Made by a program: the position numbers and the translations under genes. Below, one piece after another: positions 27,001 to 39,200 of a stretch of 64,000 nucleotides of DNA. The number at the start of each line of letters is the position of its first letter. Position 1 is the stretch's first letter. The notes below the pieces were generated by a model. The model was given only the letters and a program-made list of their open reading frames with translations, searched no databases and was not told the origin of the DNA. The stretch comes from Stichopus chloronotus (Eukaryota > Echinodermata > Holothuroidea > Aspidochirotida > Stichopodidae). The stretch is taken from positions 4,482,820 through 4,546,819 of the forward strand of contig CM037843.1 in NCBI GenBank assembly GCA_021234535.1, read 5' to 3'.

Positions 27001-28578
27001 AGGTAAGCTGGAATCAACGCTGAACTGTTTGTACTTCAGGTTTACATTACATATAGCGGACTGCTTATCCAAGTTCAACGTTAACGTGAAGTATTTGAAA
27101 TTCCCAATTACAGGTTTTTATATAAACATGAAGAACTTAATTCGTTAGGCCTTTCAATATCAAACCTTATACCCCTGCATACCGCCTCTCTTCCTGCCAC
27201 CCCGAAAACCCCGAATTCATGAACTTAACATTCATGAGCCTTAATGGTGTATTCCTGAAGTAGGCAGTGCTCAATGACTCAAATCTTTGCAATAGTTTGA
27301 CCACAAAGCGTTAACACGTCCGTTAAATTTCTTACTGATCGTGGACAACCATGACAACTATCAAAGAATCCGTTTAGAGTTGACAAAATAATCCTCTATT
27401 TAGAAATATCAAGACTCATTTCTCACGGCCGCATGCTTCGTTGTTAGTAAAGTAACGTACTGTGTACGGTGTACCACGGTAGTGTCGAGTTACATACAGT
27501 TGTGCGATGGTCGCAGTGCTTCTGCTTTATATTTTACGTCTCGTGATGAACCACTCGCCACATAGCTATGTCAAGAAAGTTTGCGTGAACTTAAAAAACT
27601 GTTGTCAAGTTGATGAAGTTGCATTTTTTATAGCGATAATCTGGATGAAAAAATTCGTTTGGGACACTGGGTATCTCAAACCAAAACATTTTTTATTTCA
27701 TGCTTCTTTCACATTTAATTTTTCCACAATCGTAGACACTTGTATGCCTATTTCCCATTTTCCTTGGGTCCAAGAATATGCATCGGACAACATTTTGCAA
27801 TGGTGAGTAAAGACTGACTGAACATTATTGCACATTTAATAGGAATTAAAAGGTGCACCACCAGGAGTGGTTGGGGTAAGAAGAGTATAAGTGCCATATG
27901 ATTCGTTCAAGTTTGAATGCTCTCTTGTATCTGTATAATTAATTTCGAACCTAAAAAGCTAGTATTTACGAAAACCGAAAAGTATCCAAATCACAGTCAC
28001 AAACGCAAATTTTACATCGTCTGAGAAAAACAATTTGTTGCTAACATCTTGTGCATGCTTGGATCCCTGCCCCCCCCCCCCTCCTCCATTCAGCATGTAG
28101 GTATTTCACCCTCGAATGTTTAGAGATGTGTCCTGACAACGTCCTGGTAAAACAGCTTCCCATACCAGTACAAAGTAATATGAATTTGTTCACAAGTATG
28201 AATTATTATGCTGTGATTGGAGGATATGCTCGGCGTATTGCTTTGTTAATTTTCTTTATTTTTAAAGCCACAATAACAGGTAATAAACACGTTGTTTAGG
28301 TTTATAACTATCTACAAAATGGTACCGAGTTTCCGGCTTGCATTGCAACTTGCAATCTACTCAAGTTGAAGATTCCCTGGCAAATTATGTTCGTCATAGT
28401 TTTGAAACAAGGTGTTCTTCTTAATTCATAGATTGAAGCAAAAGTAGTCATCGCTCGACTGTTGCAAATGTTCGATGTCAAGTTGGTTCCTGGAGTTGAG
28501 TTGCTCTATTTCTTTGCAGTCGCAATGAAACCGAAGTTTCGGACCCCGGTGTACCTCACGCTTAGAGACAGGGAATAA
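15035..28578 (+). CDS. CYP46A1-like cytochrome P450 copy B (complete, 506 aa)
   Basis: An ER-bound heme-thiolate monooxygenase of the CYP46A type; human CYP46A1 (about 500 aa) 24-hydroxylates cholesterol. Exons: 15035-15171, 15446-15526, 16289-16370, 17224-17381, 19341-19479, 21628-21747, 22458-22689, 24245-24317, 24733-24817, 25134-25244, 26914-27002, 27736-27802, 28432-28578 (TAA). Phases after exons 1-12 are 2,2,0,2,0,0,1,2,0,0,2,0. Residues about 3-31 form the hydrophobic anchor, followed by SRWRYR and the hinge HLPTPK. Then come WEKKR (C-helix WxxxR, 139-143), AGQETT (316-321), EVLR (ExxR, 373-376), PERF (427-430) and FSLGPRICIG (444-453, heme ligand C451). The start has A at -3. Exon 4 is one codon shorter and clearly diverged at about residues 106-126 compared with C and D, in the B-C loop that lines the substrate pocket. 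Substrate unknown. AATAAA overlaps the stop (28574-28579). Confidence 0.92.
20921..20940. repeat. (ATTG)n repeat, possible tail of a short retroelement
   Basis: ATTGATTGATTGATTGATTA in intron 5 of copy B. It follows about 400 bp (20520-20920) of more GC-rich sequence with no coding potential I recognise. A tetranucleotide tail would suit a SINE or LINE 3' end, but no internal promoter boxes were identified. Confidence 0.5.
25270..25750. repeat. Degenerate tandem array (about 150-bp unit) in intron 10 of copy B
   Basis: Related blocks recur near 25350, 25500 and 25632. Each has a GGTCAAAG / TTCATTTG(G) word, then GTGAAA(A)..TTG, then GATAT(G/C)TC.A..AAG, then an ATATTTGGT/GATATTTAGG word. This looks like the same family as the array in intron 6 of copy C (44180-45080). 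Confidence 0.6.
26608..26698. repeat. AT/GT microsatellite in intron 10 of copy B
   Basis: A run of ATATAT interrupted by GTATAT and a short GTGTGTGT section, about 200-300 bp before exon 11. Confidence 0.9.
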
Positions 28579-29959
28579 ATATGCATTTTTCTTTCATTTT
28601 ATTTTACATGCAACTTTTAGCATAAACAGAGAATGAATTTATGAAGGCAGATATTGAACATTTTGCTGGTATTCAGGCAATTTTTCCTTCGAAACTCGAG
28701 TAACACATTATTCTGGTCACTCCCCAAAGGTCGTGTAATATTAATTTAAGGAACAGCTGTATTCATTTAGGAGTTACAAATGGCAATCCTTCTGAATTGT
28801 GTTGATACCTTTCCGTTTTTGAGGTATGACTTGTGAAAGTTGATAAAGAAATATGATGACGTGGAGTGTTGCACACTGACAGTATTTCTTTTGTTAGGCA
28901 ACTTTATGTTGTAACTTCTTTACTTGATTACTTGGTTGCACATAAGTAAGTGGAAACAATATTTGTAAAGAAGAGCATATAGGCTCCCAAAGTAAACCCC
29001 CGGGACATATAACTTCTCAATTGTCTTTGAACTAAAGATTAAGTAAAGAAAGGATAACGTAACACATCATAGGAGTCCATCTCTTGACATCACAAATTTG
29101 CATACCTAGCTAATGTTCCTTCATGATGCATCTGTGAGATAGTAGAATTTGCCAATATCTGATGAATTTCGATGGAAGTTGTGGCTATTTTTATCATTTT
29201 TTAATGATCAATACACCAAATACTTCAAGACGTCATTTTCAAGTCAGGCGGCCTTTAATGACACATTTTCTTTAGTAGTGTATACGTCACCATTTTCTGC
29301 CATACCTTGAGATATTTTGTGAGATTTTGTCGTCGGCACCCCAATTCTCTCTCTCTCCTGTCTCCTTTTCATCTCGGTCAAATTACTTTACCTTTAAAGA
29401 GAGCAAGTTAAATACAGTTTTGACACTGAAAAAAGGAGTACGTGGTAAAATTCTGATTCTTCGTTACTGCTATTGACTACTAGGGTGTGCTGGTATAAGA
29501 AAAGTCTACTGCATTCAAGGAATATATTGTAAGGTCATGACAATGATTACTAGACTGATGTATCAGAAAGTAAGTCATGAACAATCTGCTATCTGAAATC
29601 ACTCTGCTTATTACGTAATCGTCCTGCCAATATCGCAGGTTGATGGCGCATCTCCTACCAGTTAGTGGATTGCTGTCCACATCATTCAGGATTAGTAATG
29701 TGATCAACTTTAGAATGTATTGAACATCATTGAGAAACATGTGCACCATTGCTGTTGCCAAATCAACTAATTATACCGAACGTTTCAATGCTGAGTACAG
29801 AAATTTATTTTTGCAACACAATTAGGACGCTCAGTTTCAGTATGGAACTCTTTGAACAAACAGTTGAAAGAACCCGAGCCGATTCAAGTGACTTATAAGG
29901 TAACTAAAATCTCCGCTGACGGATGTTCACACCTGAAAATGTCTTTCTTTTTTTTTTCT

Positions 29960-30011
<52 letters not shown>

Positions 30012-30345
30012 TTATCTAAGCTTAAAGATCACAATTCATGTGTGACAAAATTCATTGTCACAATTGTTGAGTTTACTCATATGTTGATCGTAAATGGTCA
30101 AATTAAGAGAATCTGAACATCTGACTGATAGTTGAAGCAACAATGATATGGTAATATAAAAACGATCGAACTCACTAACTGCAAATCTGTGACCAGACAC
30201 GTTACACTTTAACTCTTATATAATAAGCATATGCTACCCCCACAATTTCTCATATTTTCAGAAATGATAGGAATAGTTTCCGTGCATAATGAGGCAAATT
30301 AGAAGTATTGGCATTCAATAGCTTTCTTTAAACTTGTCATAAAAT
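28579..30345 (+). other. Duplicated 3' flank of copy B
   Basis: The paralogue of 7369-9053 (see that entry). No gene is seen. Homology ends at about 30345, at the place where the copy A flank is cut by the hAT insertion. Confidence 0.65.
29961..30013. repeat. (CTTT)n microsatellite
   Basis: About 13 near-perfect CTTT units, preceded by a T-rich run (29946-29960). It lies in the 3' flank of copy B and is absent from the matching flank of copy A, where only a poly-A run is seen at about 8776. Confidence 0.95.
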
Positions 30346-33300
30346 AACATCAACTCAATGGGTCCCTTTAAATCTAAGTCTTGTGAAACACAGTGATTTA
30401 ATTCTGTACTCCTAGGGACCAGCTTGTCAGTTTGATTCCATTTCCTCTCTCTTCTGACATTGCAGTAATGTTACTACTTCCATTGCTTTCGACGTTGATT
30501 TTCTTGGTTAACTGTTGCGCTAAAATGTTTTGGCATGTTGGTAAATGTTTTGGTACTCCAAAGTATAGTGTTTATATATTATTATATTATTTATTATTAT
30601 CATTATTATATTGTTAAGGGCTTTACTAATCTAATAAGTACTAATGAGAAGGAAACAATTAAGATGAAAAGAAATGAGACTGGTTGCTTCTGCTCTTGGA
30701 CTATGATTTTGTATAAATATATTTATACGTACCAATCAATTGGTATACTGGTTAGCAAAAAGTCAATGAATTGAAATACAGAGATTGTCGGCAAAGTGAA
30801 AAGTCTCTCTCTGCACCTTGGTGTTCAAAATTCGGGGACGTAAAATTGATTATAAAACTGTAATAATAGTAAACAGGGAGGTCTTGTTCCCCTGTCAAAT
30901 CAAAGCAAAATGAAAAAAAAAAGAAACATCAGAAGGAAATCCATGAAATTGCAAATCTCTATTGTATTCCATAATCACGTGCTCTCTCACATACCTGTTG
31001 CGATTGACATGTTTAATTGCACATGACTTTTCAATTCATGTACACAGGACGAACAAAATGGCATTAAACTATTCAGGCAATGAGGCATGAAATGTGCAGT
31101 AGAAAAAGGCTTTAAATCTCCACTTTGGTAATCCACCTCATGGAGGGACCTTATAACTTTGTCATACAACTGTTTTTTTCTTATAAGTGTTGACGAATTT
31201 GGTTTGGCAGATCCCGCGTGCAGAAGTTGCATATTCCAAAAGAAATGAGAAAATGAACTCATCCCTTGACTCTAAAATTAGGTATTTTGACGAATCAAAT
31301 TCAATGTTTGATAGCATTTCGGTATGGTTGCAAATTTTTAACCAAGTAGAAAGGACGTACAATACCTGATGTTACTTTGTACTCTCCAAGCTATGCCCAC
31401 TGTACTGCCAGGCATGTAACAAACGCGAACTGTTGTAAGGAGTTGAGCCCCGATTGATTGTAACCGACGTCCAGAGAAGGGTCTGATGGGAGGGGCGTCC
31501 GTCTCTTTCCTCTTTGGAAAAAAACTGAGAAAAGTAGAAGCCTTCAGATGCTACTTAATTTCACCAAATGTGTCATATTTCCTGATTCTCTTACGGATGT
31601 TTTGTAGGCCTATTTGCTGAAATTAATGGAAGCCTAACTGAGAAAAACTCGATAGGCGGAATCATAACTTCGCCTCCCATATTTCGGGCTAGCCTAATCC
31701 CTCCCTCCCCCTATCCTTGGTACATGATATCTCGATATATCTTGTATTTGTCGTTTACAGAGAGGATGGAACACGAAGGTCCCTTGGACTTTTAAAATTG
31801 TTTGGTTTATCGAGAGTTTTGGATCACACTTTTATTACACCGTGACATTCGTTAGCCAAAAATGGGAGAACATTGAAATCGCAATATATTTTAAGACATG
31901 GCCTATTTTTCACATAACTCTCTCTTATTTTCGTTTTTTTCACTTTGTCTTAATTTCCTTGCTTTGGGGTAGGCCTATATTTGTTTTCATATCTCCCTTC
32001 AATTCGTTTTTTCTTTCCTTTTTATTCTGTGTAACAAATGCAGAGAGCTGAGGAAATGTTGAAGATTTTACACTAAGTACTACACGACACTATACAGTCT
32101 CAATCTGTCTCTTCTCAGTTCTGTGTGAGCTGTGATAAGTGAACCTCAGTTTATATCATGCAGAATTCCCTACATATTCACCTGTTGGCCAACGTGATTA
32201 GCTTTTCTTCTGTTTTTTTTTATTTCCCGAAATATCAACTATGGATTTATTCAAGCACACTGTGGTGAATTAAATACTTTATCTTGATCATATGTAATTT
32301 ATATAATACCACCACTGACCTCGTTGAAAAGTTCAATAGGCCTCGTGCCAAACAATTAACTGACCTTACGATAATCACAGTGCAAGTCTTCAGGTCAGTG
32401 GTGCCATTTCCCAACCGTGAATTTAGAAGACCGCAGCTGGGAGTTTCTTCAACCCTGATCTTGAAAGACTACCGATCGAGCCCTTGAAAACTTCTGGTTG
32501 AAATCCTTAACTTCTGTTCGAAAAACAACGAATGTCCTCTCCAAATTAAGTGTGATATCGCCATACGCATTTGTGAGTTCACTCTTTTCTCATTTGAAGA
32601 CATTCCAGTGCTATTTCACAGGATCCGGGGTGTCGACATGTATTCCAGTGTATAAAGTTTCATTTGAGACTGCACGATCGAAGCAAGCATCAGCCATACA
32701 TTTGGTAAGTTTGAAACAATATAGGCCGAGGCTGTACCCATTAAAGCCAAATTCTCAAGCCAAACTCTCTAAGCCTCATAGGTCGGTACCCAGTTGTTGG
32801 CTGTTTTTCGGCAGTGCGGACATACACGTACGTACTTGGATATTTTTATACCATGAGACAGACTAAAGTGAGTGTAATGTAAGAGGACAGCTGACTAGTT
32901 TGAAGAGGTATCTGTTACTTTTCATGGAGGCTAAATTTGGTGGGGCAACTGGATTTTTCTTGGTGAATTTATAGTTACTCAAAAATGATTGTATATATTA
33001 ATGAGACTCTAGTTTATATATTAGTGATGGTCTGCAGGCTGCTGGGGTTACCCCAGCGTATAATGTAGCTGAGCACTACAGGTATCTAAATTTACTGGCT
33101 AAATGAGATGTACAGCACGTGCTGTTTTTGAGTAGTTAAGAGTACGTAGGCAGTCACTGCAAACGAGAGGGATTTCCAGATTAAGTAAAGTGTTATATCC
33201 ACGGATGGGATCCACACATCTCAGTAAGCACCCGTTGCAATTGCGATCCACAATTTTGGAATTACTGTTCACGTAACCTATCCGTCATCATTCAATATAT

Positions 33301-34239
33301 TTCTAACTAACCATGTCGTCATCTTTTAAGTTTTGGGATATAAGGGCTCGGTTTGAATAATGAACTCCTGTTATACATCTGCTTAAAGCATCAAGAGTTC
33401 AAGTTGTAATTTTTCTCAGCATGATGGAAATGACAACGATGATTTTATATATAAAAAAAAATATTTCAAATGAAATGTTCCTCTCACCAAAATTTGTGAC
33501 TGTTTTTTATGTAGCCCGAAACTCAGTCGGTTAAAATACTAAACATGTTAACTCATCCTTAGAATGGCTATTTTTGGACTTCTAATTTTAGTTGAAGCAT
33601 TTAAGCTAAAAGGCTTCTTCATTTTCTTTGAATCAACTGATGTACCTTGGTTTTGCTTATTTAAATTGTCATGTAACTGAAATATTGTTAAATGTGTTTA
33701 GTAGGTATAAGCCATTTCGAGATTTTTAAACAAATTTGAAAACGAACCTTGCCTGTAAGCTTAAAAATTCAGGATATTCTGTGAGAGAGTGGCTTTTGTG
33801 ATTATACGGGACAAAGTTCGGAAGTAGTGTAACAAGTTGGTTACGATGAATGGAGACTCCTGTTCGATGAAATGATACAGCAATACGTAAAATGTGACAG
33901 TACAAGAGTACGATATTGTTTTGATAATACTTCGGAGAGAAATGATGTAGCTATGAAAGAATATCTGGAAAGTTGTTTTAATGTCAGGTTTCTGAGGTGG
34001 GATTACACCAAGGTGAATGCGTTGAATATTCAGACATAAAAGTCGCTCTTATGAATAACATGCGCCTACGCGCATGAATTTGTCTACTTCAACCATAGAA
34101 AAAGGTATGGATTATTTAGATAACTTATTCCATAATGAGCTCTGTATAACGTCGCAAAAATTTAGTGTGTGTATCCAAGGGGATTCCGCAGTTGGAGTCT
34201 ACCTTTTAATTAATAGTTCTGTGAAATTTGCAGGAAACG
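30346..34239. other. Intergenic between copies B and C; no gene recognised
   Basis: I see no exon of the P450 family, no transposon protein and no RNA gene. The longest open frames (for example 32498-32866, +) have no recognisable motif or splice context. A TTATTATTA-type stretch lies at about 30575-30615. Confidence 0.55.
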
Positions 34240-35205
34240 AGCCCTCTTAAGAGCATTAATTTTCACCCTAATGTGAGGTTTTGAAAACTTTAGAAATGTT
34301 TTTTTGTTATCATGGGCATAACAAGCAATGTACTGTACCTGCTATGTTTCATCAATGTACTCACTATGCGCGTTACATGTGCCAAAAATAGCACCCTTGT
34401 TCTGGGACTCTTGAATTTTGTACCATTTGGAACACTAGTAAGAAAAGCTGCCTGTCATCAGGCACATGCAAAGAATGTAGGCCTACCTGTGAAGTTCTAT
34501 TATTGTACTCAATATATGCTTTACGTGTGCATGAAACAGTGCCCTCTTTAGGGTTGCCCTTGAGTGTGTTTTGCACCAGTCGGACACTTAAGAAATGCGT
34601 ATTATCAGTCGCACGTAAGCAATGTACTTGTCAAGCTTCATCAGTGTACTCGATATGTAATTTAAATATACCAAAAACTGCGGCGACCTCTTTCGTCGCA
34701 CTTATATGCCTTTTTGCAACAATTTGAACACTTCAGAAAGCTGATTTGTTATCATGGGCATACAAGCAATGTACTTGGCAAGCTTCATCAATGTGCTAAA
34801 TAAGTGCGTTAAATGTTCCAAAACATCTCCCTTTATCGGTTGCTTCTAAGTGTCATTTACACGAATGTGAGGGCTTAAAAAGTGTTTATCCGCTGTTATC
34901 AGGAGCAATGTAAGGAATGTATCTGTGAAGTTTTATCAGTGTACTCAATATTTGCTTTAAATGTGCCAACAATAGTGCCCTCTTAGGGACTCTTAAATGC
35001 CTTTTGCACCAATTAGAAAAATTTGGAGATGCTGATCTGTTATCAGGGGCATGTAGAGATTTTACTTGAACAGTATCATATTTGTACTCAGTATGTGACA
35101 TAACTGTGAAAACCTTAATTGAGGGCGTTCTAATGTGCCTTTTGTATCATTTTGTGCACTTAAGAAAATCAGATCTGCTATCAAGAGCATGAAGTAAACA
35201 AGATG
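34240..35205. repeat. Tandem array with 147-bp period (about 6.5 units)
   Basis: A shared core (GTTATCAgGGGCAtacAAGCAATGTAC-like, in variants) starts at 34306, 34454, 34601, 34748, 34895, 35039 and 35177. The steps are 148, 147, 147, 147, 144 and 138 bases. Each unit continues with CAAGCTTCATCA.TGTACTC, then TTAAATGTGCCAAAAA, then a CCCTCTTAGGGACTCTTAA block and a TTTTGCACCA..TGGACACTTAAGAAA block. Units have diverged from one another, so this is an old local satellite. It is non-coding. Confidence 0.85.
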
Positions 35206-36242
35206 ACACAAGATGATAGTTGTTAATTAGGAGAATGGAGACTTTCTCTAATTCTATTGATTTAACGTGAACAGTTCTATCAGTATAAGTTCTGACCAAC
35301 TGTTTGACATCAAATCCGATCTAAGCCTATTGATGTCTGCCATTTGGCAAGCTTAACGTACCTACTGTATTCAAGACTAAAGGAATTCACAAATTATGTT
35401 GAGCATTTTCGCCACGTATCCCAAGATAACCTGATCGAATTTTTGCAGTAAAGGTACTCACTTTCCATTTCGGTGGATCTTCTTTTAAGCCATGCTGACC
35501 AATGATGCATGTCAATCCCCAAACAAAATTCAGCTATCATTCAAACCCTTGACAATATGGGATGCCCAAGTAAGTAATGTGTCACCACATGTTTCAAATC
35601 TGTTTTTAACTTGTGGTGATGTATGAGTTTTAGGTTGCTGTATGTAATCATATCTCAGATTCACTAAGTTACCGTGTATTGTTGTGTCAATAGAAACTTA
35701 AAGTAATTTATCCGATCCAAAATCCGATGAACGTTCTCTGGTTCCGACAATTCGTTTCTTGTCAGAATCCAATCAAGAGTGTGGCCAGAAAGGTACAGCA
35801 GAATACCCCAATGTGTAATTTGGCAATCGTAACAGTTTTTACAGTTACGTTTTGACGACAGAGTGCTTTATCTTTTTCCTCTGTGCGCAACAAGTTTAAA
35901 GAGAAACCAGACTTTAGCTGAAGGTATGCATGCTGTTACGGTATCACACATGTTACCTTGAAGATCTCTTCGCGAGTGATATGTTGTAAATTAAACCGGT
36001 AAAATCTCGAAATGGGAAATATTTCAAATATCTACAGAAGCTCAGCTTATGTTCCTCGTTTACATATACCCCCGATCAAGTCCCGGGCCTTGTTTTCTGT
36101 TACTAATTACTAATCTATTTCTCAAGTCATAAACTACTGATTAATGAAATCAATGAAATGCTGAGTCAGTTGAGCTGATTGCTGACATTTATAATAATGA
36201 TTATCTCCTCTTTTATCTTTCTTCTTTTACTCACTTTTATAG

Positions 36243-36285
36243 GTTTGGTCTATGCAACTATCAATACCCAACAATTCCCACCAAA
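36243..36285 (+). promoter_or_regulatory. 5' leader of copy C with an overlapping upstream ATG
   Basis: Begins after a pyrimidine-rich acceptor (AG at 36241-36242) and matches the B and D leaders at its start (GTTTGGTC). An ATG at 36252 sits at the position of the B leader's ATG-TAA but reads ATG-CAA, so its frame stays open. After splicing it would run across the true start (offset +1) and stop at TGA 36759-36761 in exon 2, giving about 64 codons. It has T at -3, so initiation there should be weak. Confidence 0.65.
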
Positions 36286-39200
36286 ATGTTGTTAAAATTG
36301 CTCTTACTGGCTGTCTCTACACCGGTTCTCTTCACTGTAGCCATTTGCTTTTACATTTTAGCAAAAATCCTTTGTTCCCGGTGGAAGTACAGGCACCTAC
36401 CGACTCCAAAATTCAATGGGTAACACGTAATGCTTACAGTAATTGTAACATACCTTTATGAACACCAGATACAAATTGCTCTCACCTTCTAGTAAGTACG
36501 TACATATATTTCTCACATGTAGAATCAGAAGTCTTGAGAAGTATGGCATTTGTTTCAAGTATTCATTACCGTTCCATCAGTATTGCGAATGCTTTAACTT
36601 TCAATTGCATCATCTCAAACTTTGTCGGCAAATTACAAACTTGTCGGCAAATTACAATCAAGTTTGTTCGCATGATAAGGACTTTTCAACATGGTGTATG
36701 ACTAAGAGATAGTTTCTCATTTCTCTCCGTCAAGTATTTTTTTCTTAGCATTTATCTCTGAAGTGAAAAAGGCTGAAGATGCTGGTAGCCATTTTTCGGT
36801 CCTTGTAGTAAAATGGTAAGTGTCATTAACATTGGCTCAACAACTGCAGTGTTTTCATATTACTGGGTTGGTGCTATTTTTCGTTTTCAAATGAAGATGT
36901 TGGTGTTTGTGTAACGGCTGTTTCCTCAAGCTTTCATAATGTCATGTTGCACTGGCAAAATACTGAGAACGTCTTTCAGAACTTTCAAACAAACTACACA
37001 TGAGATATGGTTTCATAAAAAACGAGAGTGAAAATTTTCAGATTTTATCAAATTTCAGTTTAGAATTATTCACAAGTAGATAGTTTTGAACAGTGACGGA
37101 GCTAGTAGTCAGGGGGTGGCTTCGGATGATATATGTGAATATATATAACCTTGTTTAATATAAATAGCAATGCTCTTCAACCTACATAATAAAGCAAGCT
37201 TGCAGAAGGAAACAAAAAAATATTGGAAGAAGTGGTGAGTGACGACCGGACTATCTAGTAGGAGCGTCGCTATCAGTTGAAGGAGAGAGTATAAGAAAAC
37301 GTCATAGCTAGATTATTTTCTCACCGGGGGTGGGTCATGAATGAGGAGAGGGGGGTCATCAAGACGTGTCATAGATAATGAGAATATACAGCATGCCTCT
37401 GTTACATCGACGGACCCAGAATTCGAGTTAGTGTTGAACTGAGATCAATGGGAATAGGACCGCCGGCACCGGTAGGAGCAGAGCATACCACTCCAGAGAA
37501 AATGCTTTAAAATACCCCTAGCTGGCCGAAAATTGCCCTTCCCAGGCTCAGAAAGTATGCCTTAGGAAGTAGTGCTGTGTAAGTAAGTTTTCTCGCTATG
37601 GAAAATCCATACAATATTGGAAGTTTTCCGCTGTAAAATTCTGATAAACTTTGTGCATATCACCCTGAAGACTGTACTTTCTAAAAATTTGAAGGCCGAA
37701 TACGGGCAACATCATCGTCATTTTCTGCATGAGGAGGGCCCTGAAGTACTCAAACTTGTTTTTCCTTACAGTATCTTTCATTTTTTACTACCCTCTGACG
37801 TCTTTCTATGCTTTGCTTTTGTAAAATTGAAAGTTGAAAGAGACATGGGTAATGCATTTGAGTCGATCAGGGGAGACCCCATGACTGTATGGTAGTTCCG
37901 CCATTGCTTTTATGAAGCAGTATCTTTATTGGTTCACTATTGCTTCGATGACATGACAAGTGTGTTCCCTTAAACTGTGTTGCACTTATACTTACAACTA
38001 GTAAACTATTTCACGTAACGTAAGCGTAATAACATAGCATGAAAGAAAAACCCTAATGATGAAGGCATTTCTTTGTTATGAGTAATTTTGCATAACGCAT
38101 TGTTCTCTTCTTTTCTTCAGGTCCAAGGAATGTGGTAAAGTGTTTGTCTTGTATGGAATTGGTAGAACACTAGTGGTCTGTCTGGAGCCGTCTGTTATCA
38201 AAGTAAGCCCTATCTGTAATCTGTGATGTGATTATCAGAGAGAATCAACAACGGTAAAGATTGAAGGCGATGAATGGAAGTGATGTCAAAGAATGTCTTA
38301 TAGATGACCCCAAACATGAAATTTTACACCCTACGTATTGTCCATATGACTGAAAAGTATGGAGTAATGAGAGCATCCTGATGATGAAAGATCACGGCCC
38401 AGTGGGGTCTAATGGGGCTCCCCTCAACGTTTTCAAATTTTTGCCTTCGCAGTTTGCCGTAGATGCAAATTGTGGTGGTAGATTTGAGCTGAATCTTCAG
38501 GAATTCATAATTCATACGTAATGAGTTTTCATCTCGTTTGTTGAAATAAATTCGACCTTTTCTGGGGTAATCCTGCGCCGGTCTAGGATTTTGCAATTGG
38601 GACGACTGTTTTAGTCTCACAAAAAATGGTAAATGTTCCAACTTGAATGGTAATCGCTAATGCATAAATTTACTTTGCTCCTCACTTACCTGTCCCTAAT
38701 ACTACTGCACATCCAATGTTAGAGTTGACTGGTAACTTTGGACACTGTCCTGACCCCTCCTTTATACTATCTTCATGATCTAATTACCACACGAAAGCAG
38801 CAGCTGGCTTTTCTGTCACTCTTGGAAATGTCTTCGAAATCAAATGTAGAGCTAGGAGCTAGTGGAGCAGCTAGACTTTTCCCCATTGGGTGGGAAGCAC
38901 TCATTTTTTCATTTGCTTAACCCGTGCCGTAACTTTTCCAGTGGGCGGAGGCCAAACTTCAAAACTTCACATAAGCGTCAGTTTGACTTTGAGGGCTGGG
39001 TGACATCATTGAAGGGGGCAAAAAAAAAAAAAAAACTGATCTGCATGGAGATGATGACAGATCACCGCCCAGTGGGGTCTAATGGGGTTTCCCTCAACGC
39101 TTTCAAATTTTTGCTTTCGTAGTTTGCAGTAGATACACATTTTAGTGGTAGATTTGAGCTGAATCTTCAGGAATTCCTATTTCATACGTAATGAGTTTTC

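Noticed and set aside
32498..32866. 122-codon open frame on the + strand between copies B and C
   Set aside because: No recognisable motif, no splice context, and a length expected by chance in this much sequence.
34312..34727. Several overlapping open frames of 67-79 codons
   Set aside because: They fall entirely in the 147-bp tandem array and are by-products of the repeat.
34240..35205. CRISPR-like repeat array
   Set aside because: Units are 147 bp, diverged along their full length and without a short repeat / unique spacer structure, and the context is eukaryotic.
36252..36461. 69-codon frame read as a gene
   Set aside because: It overlaps the first coding exon of copy C in another frame and runs into intron 1; treated as an upstream frame in the leader, not as a protein gene.
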